Shown in pieces: positions 59,083 to 64,000 of a stretch of 64,000 nucleotides of DNA. The translations under genes and the position numbers were made by a program. The notes under the pieces were generated by a model that saw nothing but the letters and a program-made list of their open reading frames with translations, searched no databases and was not told the origin of the DNA. Positions within the stretch are counted from its first letter, which is position 1. Every line of letters starts with the position of its first letter. Where the stretch lies: the NCBI GenBank assembly GCA_021740995.1, contig JAIOYR010000005.1, positions 1-64,000 on the forward strand. Direction: 5' to 3'. The DNA is from Taibaiella sp. (lineage in GTDB: Bacteria; Bacteroidota; Bacteroidia; Chitinophagales; Chitinophagaceae).

Positions 59083-59562
59083 ATGAAAAAATACCTGCTC
59101 CTGTTGTTTGCTTTGGTTTCTTTTGTGTGCGCAGATGCGCAGCAAATACCCGCAATGAGTATGGATGACCTTATAAAAAGAAACTCATCGAAAGATACAT
59201 TGTACATCATCAACTTCTGGGCCACCTGGTGTGCTCCCTGTGTGCACGAGTTGCCGGTTTTCAATGATTTGTGTAAACGATATGCAGATAAGCCGGTAAA
59301 GGTGTTGCTGGTAAGCCTGGACTTCAAAGAAGATTACCCAATGAAGCTGGCTACTTTCCTGCAAAGAAAAAAGGTGCAGCCCGGTGTGATATGGCTTACT
59401 GACACCAACCCCAATGAATACATACCCAAAGTAGATGGCAGGTGGGAAGGTTCTATACCGGCTACCTTAATCATACATCCGGGAAAGGGAGTAAAGGAGT
59501 TTATAGAAGGACAGGTAACCGAAAAGCAGGTGGACCGGATGGTGGATAAATTAATTCCTTAA
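59083..59562 (+). CDS. TlpA-family periplasmic thioredoxin-like protein
   Basis: This 159-residue protein has a signal peptide (MKKYLLLLFALVSFVCADAQ) and a thioredoxin fold with Cys50-Ala-Pro-Cys53 in NFWATWCAPCVHELP. The VPATLIIHPGKG-like region (SIPATLIIHPGKGV) supplies the cis-proline. It likely reduces or resolves disulphides in the periplasm. The ATG at 59083 starts the signal peptide; 13 upstream codons are open. It is followed by pyrG 130 bp later, a probable chance neighbour. Confidence 0.9.
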   Translation: MKKYLLLLFALVSFVCADAQQIPAMSMDDLIKRNSSKDTLYIINFWATWCAPCVHELPVFNDLCKRYADKPVKVLLVSLDFKEDYPMKLATFLQRKKVQPGVIWLTDTNPNEYIPKVDGRWEGSIPATLIIHPGKGVKEFIEGQVTEKQVDRMVDKLIP

Positions 59563-59586
59563 AACCGAACAGGGCATTTACAACTT

Positions 59587-59618
59587 TTTGAATAATCCGA
59601 TTATCAGTTGTACCTTTG
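59587..59618 (+). promoter_or_regulatory. Promoter of pyrG (TTTG-N20-TACCTTTG)
   Basis: TTTG at 59587-59590 and TACCTTTG at 59611-59618, 20 nt apart, match the Bacteroidota consensus exactly. The predicted start at about 59625 gives a leader of roughly 70 nt, longer than for most genes in this window. I see no attenuator hairpin in it. Confidence 0.7.
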
Positions 59619-59623
59619 TTTGA

Positions 59624-61345
<1,722 letters not shown>

Positions 61346-61411
61346 ATTCAAAAATAAATAATTCCAAATTCCACCTTTTGAGGCGGAACAAATTTTATAA
61401 TACTACATCAG

Positions 61412-62266
61412 GTGCGTATACTCTTAATTTTATTGTCGGCCATATTGATATCATCTTGTGCGGAAACCCGGATAACAGATCATCCGGATTGGGCGAAGAA
61501 ATATGAGCTATATGGCATAAGGAATGCCTGCTTCATACTTAGAGACAACAACCACGAGTCTATACATTATTACAATAAGGAGCGTTGTATTCAACGCTTT
61601 ATGCCCGCTTCGACGTTCAAGATTTTCAACTCTCTGATAGCGCTGGAAACAGCAATTGCGCCTGATGAAAGACTAATGATAAAGTGGGACAGCACCAATA
61701 GAAGCCGTCCGGGCTGCGACAGCAACCTCACTATGGAAGGAGCTTTCAGAGAAAGTTGTCTTTGGTACTATCAGGAAATAGCCCGCCGTATAGGTGGTGC
61801 TAAAATGCAGCACTATCTGGATACTATAAAGTATGGCAATATGAACATGGGTGGCACGGTAGATATGTTTTGGGTTAATGACTCTCTGAAGATATCTGCT
61901 GATGAGCAGGCAGGTTTTGTGAAGCGGTTATACTTTGCAGAGCTGCCCATATCTGAGCGCAGCCAGCGCATAGTGAAGAACCTGATGTTGCGGGAAGAAA
62001 CGCCTGGCTACAGGCTATACTACAAAACAGGAACAGGGCAAGTTGGTGATAAATACATCTATTGGGTTACGGGGTTTGTAGAACGTATAGAGCATGTGAA
62101 AGAACACAAAAACTCTATGAACAAAGCCAATGAGCGCAACTATCCTTACTTCTTTGCACAGAACTTTGAAATGCCGGTTTCAGATACTTCAAAAGACTGG
62201 TTTGCTACACGTATAGAGGTGCTGAAAGAAGTGCTGAAGGAAGCTGGGGCAATGCCTAAGGGGTAG
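61412..62266 (+). CDS. Class D (OXA-type) beta-lactamase, lipoprotein
   Basis: This 284-residue serine beta-lactamase has a lipoprotein signal (MRILLILLSAILISSC, lipobox ISSC). Class D motifs are all found: Ser67-x-x-Lys70 (PASTFKIF), Ser115-Cys-Leu117 in the SxV position (ESCLWYYQEIARRIG), Tyr141-Gly-Asn143 and Lys205-Thr-Gly207 (YYKTGTG). A leucine replaces the usual valine in SxV. It acts in the periplasm, anchored to a membrane, and hydrolyses beta-lactams by an acyl-enzyme route. The start is a GTG. The gene is on a housekeeping stretch between pyrG and lpxD, with no mobile element around. Confidence 0.93.
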   Translation: MRILLILLSAILISSCAETRITDHPDWAKKYELYGIRNACFILRDNNHESIHYYNKERCIQRFMPASTFKIFNSLIALETAIAPDERLMIKWDSTNRSRPGCDSNLTMEGAFRESCLWYYQEIARRIGGAKMQHYLDTIKYGNMNMGGTVDMFWVNDSLKISADEQAGFVKRLYFAELPISERSQRIVKNLMLREETPGYRLYYKTGTGQVGDKYIYWVTGFVERIEHVKEHKNSMNKANERNYPYFFAQNFEMPVSDTSKDWFATRIEVLKEVLKEAGAMPKG

Positions 62267-62389
62267 TGAGGCATGTATATCGAGTTCTGCAGGTTTTATG
62301 CACTTAAATTAATAAAATCAGACCTGATCTAATTTACTGTACAAATTGTTTAGGCATTTTTCCTTATTTTGTCGTCAAACACATATCAA

Positions 62390-63409
62390 ATGCAGTTCAG
62401 CGCGCAGCAAGTAGCCGGAATGTTAAATGGAACAATAGAAGGGAATCCGGACGTATCGGTAAGTAAATTATCTAAGATTGAGGAGGGTGTTCCCGGGTCT
62501 ATTTCTTTTCTGGCAAATCCTGCATATACCCAATACATATACGGCACACAGGCATCGCTGGTAATAGTAAATAGAGATTTTGTCGCTACAGCACCCATAT
62601 CGGCTACGCTTATCAGGGTAGAAAGTGCAGCGGCGGCATTTGCCAAGCTGCTGGAGATGTACAATCAGGTGAAACTGAACAAAACAGGCATATCGAAACA
62701 TGCATACATAGCCGACAGTGCAAAAGTAGGTGAAAGCATATATGCAGGCGAGTTTGCGGTAATCAGTGACAATGCCCGTATAGGCAACAATGTAAAGATA
62801 TATCCGCAGGTATATGTAGGCGACAACGTGGTGATAGGCGACAACACCACCTTGTTTGCGGGTGTAAAGGTGTATTCTGAAACGGTGATAGGCAGCAACT
62901 GCATCATACACTCCGGTACGGTGATAGGCAGTGATGGTTTCAGGTTCGAGCCACAAAACGAGGAGGGTTCCCGCAAGGTGCCGCAAATAGGCAATGTGGT
63001 GATAGAAGACGATGTGGAAATAGGCGCTAATTGCGCCATAGACCGTGCTACGCTGGGCTCTACCATACTCCGCAAGGGGGTGAAGTTTGACAATCTGGTA
63101 CACATAGCCCACAATGTGGAGATAGGCGAAAACAGTTATCTGGCAGCATGCAACGTGGTGGCAGGCTCTACCCGCATAGGCAAGAACTGCATGTTTAGCG
63201 GACAGGTGGGCATAGTGGGGCACTTGCAGATAGCAGACAATACAATCATAACGGCCCAATCGGGTATATCTAAGAGCATCAACAAGCCCAATGAAGTATA
63301 CATGGGTTCTCCCGCATTTGATGCCAACAAGTATCGTAAGGCATACATACATTTCCGCAACCTGGATGCGCTGGTGCAGCGCGTAGATAAGCTGGAAAAG
63401 AAGCAATAA
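62390..63409 (+). CDS. lpxD: UDP-3-O-(3-hydroxyacyl)glucosamine N-acyltransferase
   Basis: This 339-residue acyltransferase adds the second acyl chain in lipid A synthesis. It has the N-terminal LpxD domain ([26 protein letters not shown]) and a left-handed beta-helix of hexapeptide repeats ([22 protein letters not shown] ...). The catalytic histidine is in [12 protein letters not shown], with GSDGFRFEP nearby. The C-terminal helix ([17 protein letters not shown]) is typical. The frame opens at 62369 but [10 protein letters not shown] is the conserved start. It lies 123 bp after the beta-lactamase gene. Confidence 0.96.
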   Translation: MQFSAQQVAGMLNGTIEGNPDVSVSKLSKIEEGVPGSISFLANPAYTQYIYGTQASLVIVNRDFVATAPISATLIRVESAAAAFAKLLEMYNQVKLNKTGISKHAYIADSAKVGESIYAGEFAVISDNARIGNNVKIYPQVYVGDNVVIGDNTTLFAGVKVYSETVIGSNCIIHSGTVIGSDGFRFEPQNEEGSRKVPQIGNVVIEDDVEIGANCAIDRATLGSTILRKGVKFDNLVHIAHNVEIGENSYLAACNVVAGSTRIGKNCMFSGQVGIVGHLQIADNTIITAQSGISKSINKPNEVYMGSPAFDANKYRKAYIHFRNLDALVQRVDKLEKKQ

Positions 63410-63685
63410 GTTCCCGGATCATTTTTTGCATAGGGTTACGTCATTTCTGTTTCGCAGTCATAATGCATCCTGTATTGAAACTACATCACTACATAAGTGC
63501 ATGATTTCAATATGTGTTTTATTTCTATAGTCCTCAAAAATGCCGGAAGAGATGCTGCATGTACTACGTGGGCACTTATACGCATGCTACTCAGTATGTT
63601 AAAAATGGTGGGTGACTTATTCAATGTTGTATGATAATCTGATTCACGATATATTTGCTTAACAAAAAATAGTGAAGAAGGTATT

Positions 63686-64000
63686 ATGACATTGTTATCT
63701 TTTCGTAATTATTGGGTAGCTACCATTGCTGTTTGGAAAGCCGCATTGCAGGACAAGGCTTTTACATTCAAGCTACTTTTGGTGCCGATCCTCTTTTTAA
63801 TATACTCCTTTGTCACACAGCATTTAGGTAATTATATAGAGATGCGGAAAGGTGTGCAGCTCGAGGATAAATTATTGTCTCTGTTTCCCAGCATAGACTT
63901 CTCTGCATCTATTTTTATTATCCTTTACGCGTCTCTACTGACGTTTATCATTACACATCTTCATGAGCCCAAAACCATACTACGTATTATAGAGATGCAC
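63686..64000 (+). CDS. PAP2-related membrane protein, N-terminal part (cut by window end)
   Basis: The frame from the ATG at 63686 runs open to the window end (105 codons). The protein starts MTLLSFRNYWVATIAVWKAA and has hydrophobic segments LLLVPILFLIYSFVTQ and ASIFIILYASLLTFIIT, with LEDKLLSLFPSIDFSASIFI between them. This resembles the N-terminus of Bacteroidota PAP2-related (PAP2_C, sphingomyelin synthase-like) proteins, whose catalytic histidines would lie beyond the window. The identification is by resemblance and unconfirmed. Confidence 0.6.
   Translation, partial: MTLLSFRNYWVATIAVWKAALQDKAFTFKLLLVPILFLIYSFVTQHLGNYIEMRKGVQLEDKLLSLFPSIDFSASIFIILYASLLTFIITHLHEPKTILRIIEMH

Noticed and set aside
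62468-63406. A 312-codon minus-strand frame opposite lpxD
   Set aside because: It follows the reverse of the hexapeptide repeat codons, is very Tyr/His/Cys-rich and has no start context; lpxD on the other strand is unambiguous.

Overview
The window looks like a chromosomal segment of a free-living Bacteroidota bacterium, most likely of the Chitinophagia/Sphingobacteriia side; I cannot name a genus. The evidence is several type IX secretion (T9SS) C-terminal sorting domains, two TonB-dependent receptors with carboxypeptidase-like N-terminal extensions, a DUF4249 lipoprotein, a PUR-type DUF3276 protein, and near-leaderless starts preceded by the Bacteroidota -7 box TAnnTTTG instead of Shine-Dalgarno sites. 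Housekeeping genes (tsaB, glnS, pyrG, murB, lpxD, yicC, tRNA-Met) are spread through the window. I saw no insertion sequence, rRNA, CRISPR array or prophage.

Layout. 0.1-4.6 kb: an ArsR-type regulator, divergent tsaB and ridA, a two-gene Xre/RES toxin-antitoxin module, and glnS. 4.7-9.5 kb: a family 4-like glycosyltransferase, a DUF3276 protein, and a CDP-sugar operon (rfbF, rfbG, a small zinc-finger membrane protein, an RmlC-like epimerase). 9.5-18.3 kb: a secreted conflict locus on the minus strand, made of a small T9SS-sorting-domain protein, a 2064-residue SpvB/FG-GAP/RHS polymorphic toxin tipped with a GIY-YIG nuclease domain, a putative immunity gene, and a T9SS beta-propeller-like protein. 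18.3-24 kb: a 0.7 kb gap with repeated TTGCGCAA palindromes, a thioredoxin-fold lipid- or periplasm-targeted protein, a DUF1579 lipoprotein, a split transketolase C-terminal subunit, tRNA-Met and a polyprenyl-phosphate glycosyltransferase. 23.4-30 kb: a DUF4249/TonB receptor pair and an M16 peptidase. 30.3-35.3 kb: a glycosyltransferase, a metallophosphoesterase, a SAM hydrolase family protein and a TMTC-like membrane TPR protein. 35.4-40.3 kb: a 1651-residue repeat-built Ig-like T9SS cargo. 40.7-44.6 kb: a receiver, a hybrid histidine kinase with a heptad-repeat linker, and an AraC-type regulator. 44.9-47.4 kb: small envelope and stress-type proteins. 47.8-58.1 kb: murB, an outer-membrane receptor, a PQQ-like propeller lipoprotein, a CorC/HlyC-type protein, yicC and a degenerate EnvC-like LytM protein. 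58.1-59.0 kb: two decayed genes. 59.1-64 kb: a TlpA-like protein, pyrG, a class D beta-lactamase, lpxD, and the start of a PAP2-related membrane protein cut by the window edge.

The part most deserving a second look is the 11.0-18.3 kb locus. The RHS protein carries a signal peptide but no T9SS sorting domain, because its C-terminus is occupied by the toxin. The gene directly upstream encodes almost only an RHS-like 'YDGVGNR' segment plus a T9SS sorting domain. This suggests a split arrangement in which a small partner could supply the secretion signal. That is inference from gene order and motifs, not shown by the sequence itself.
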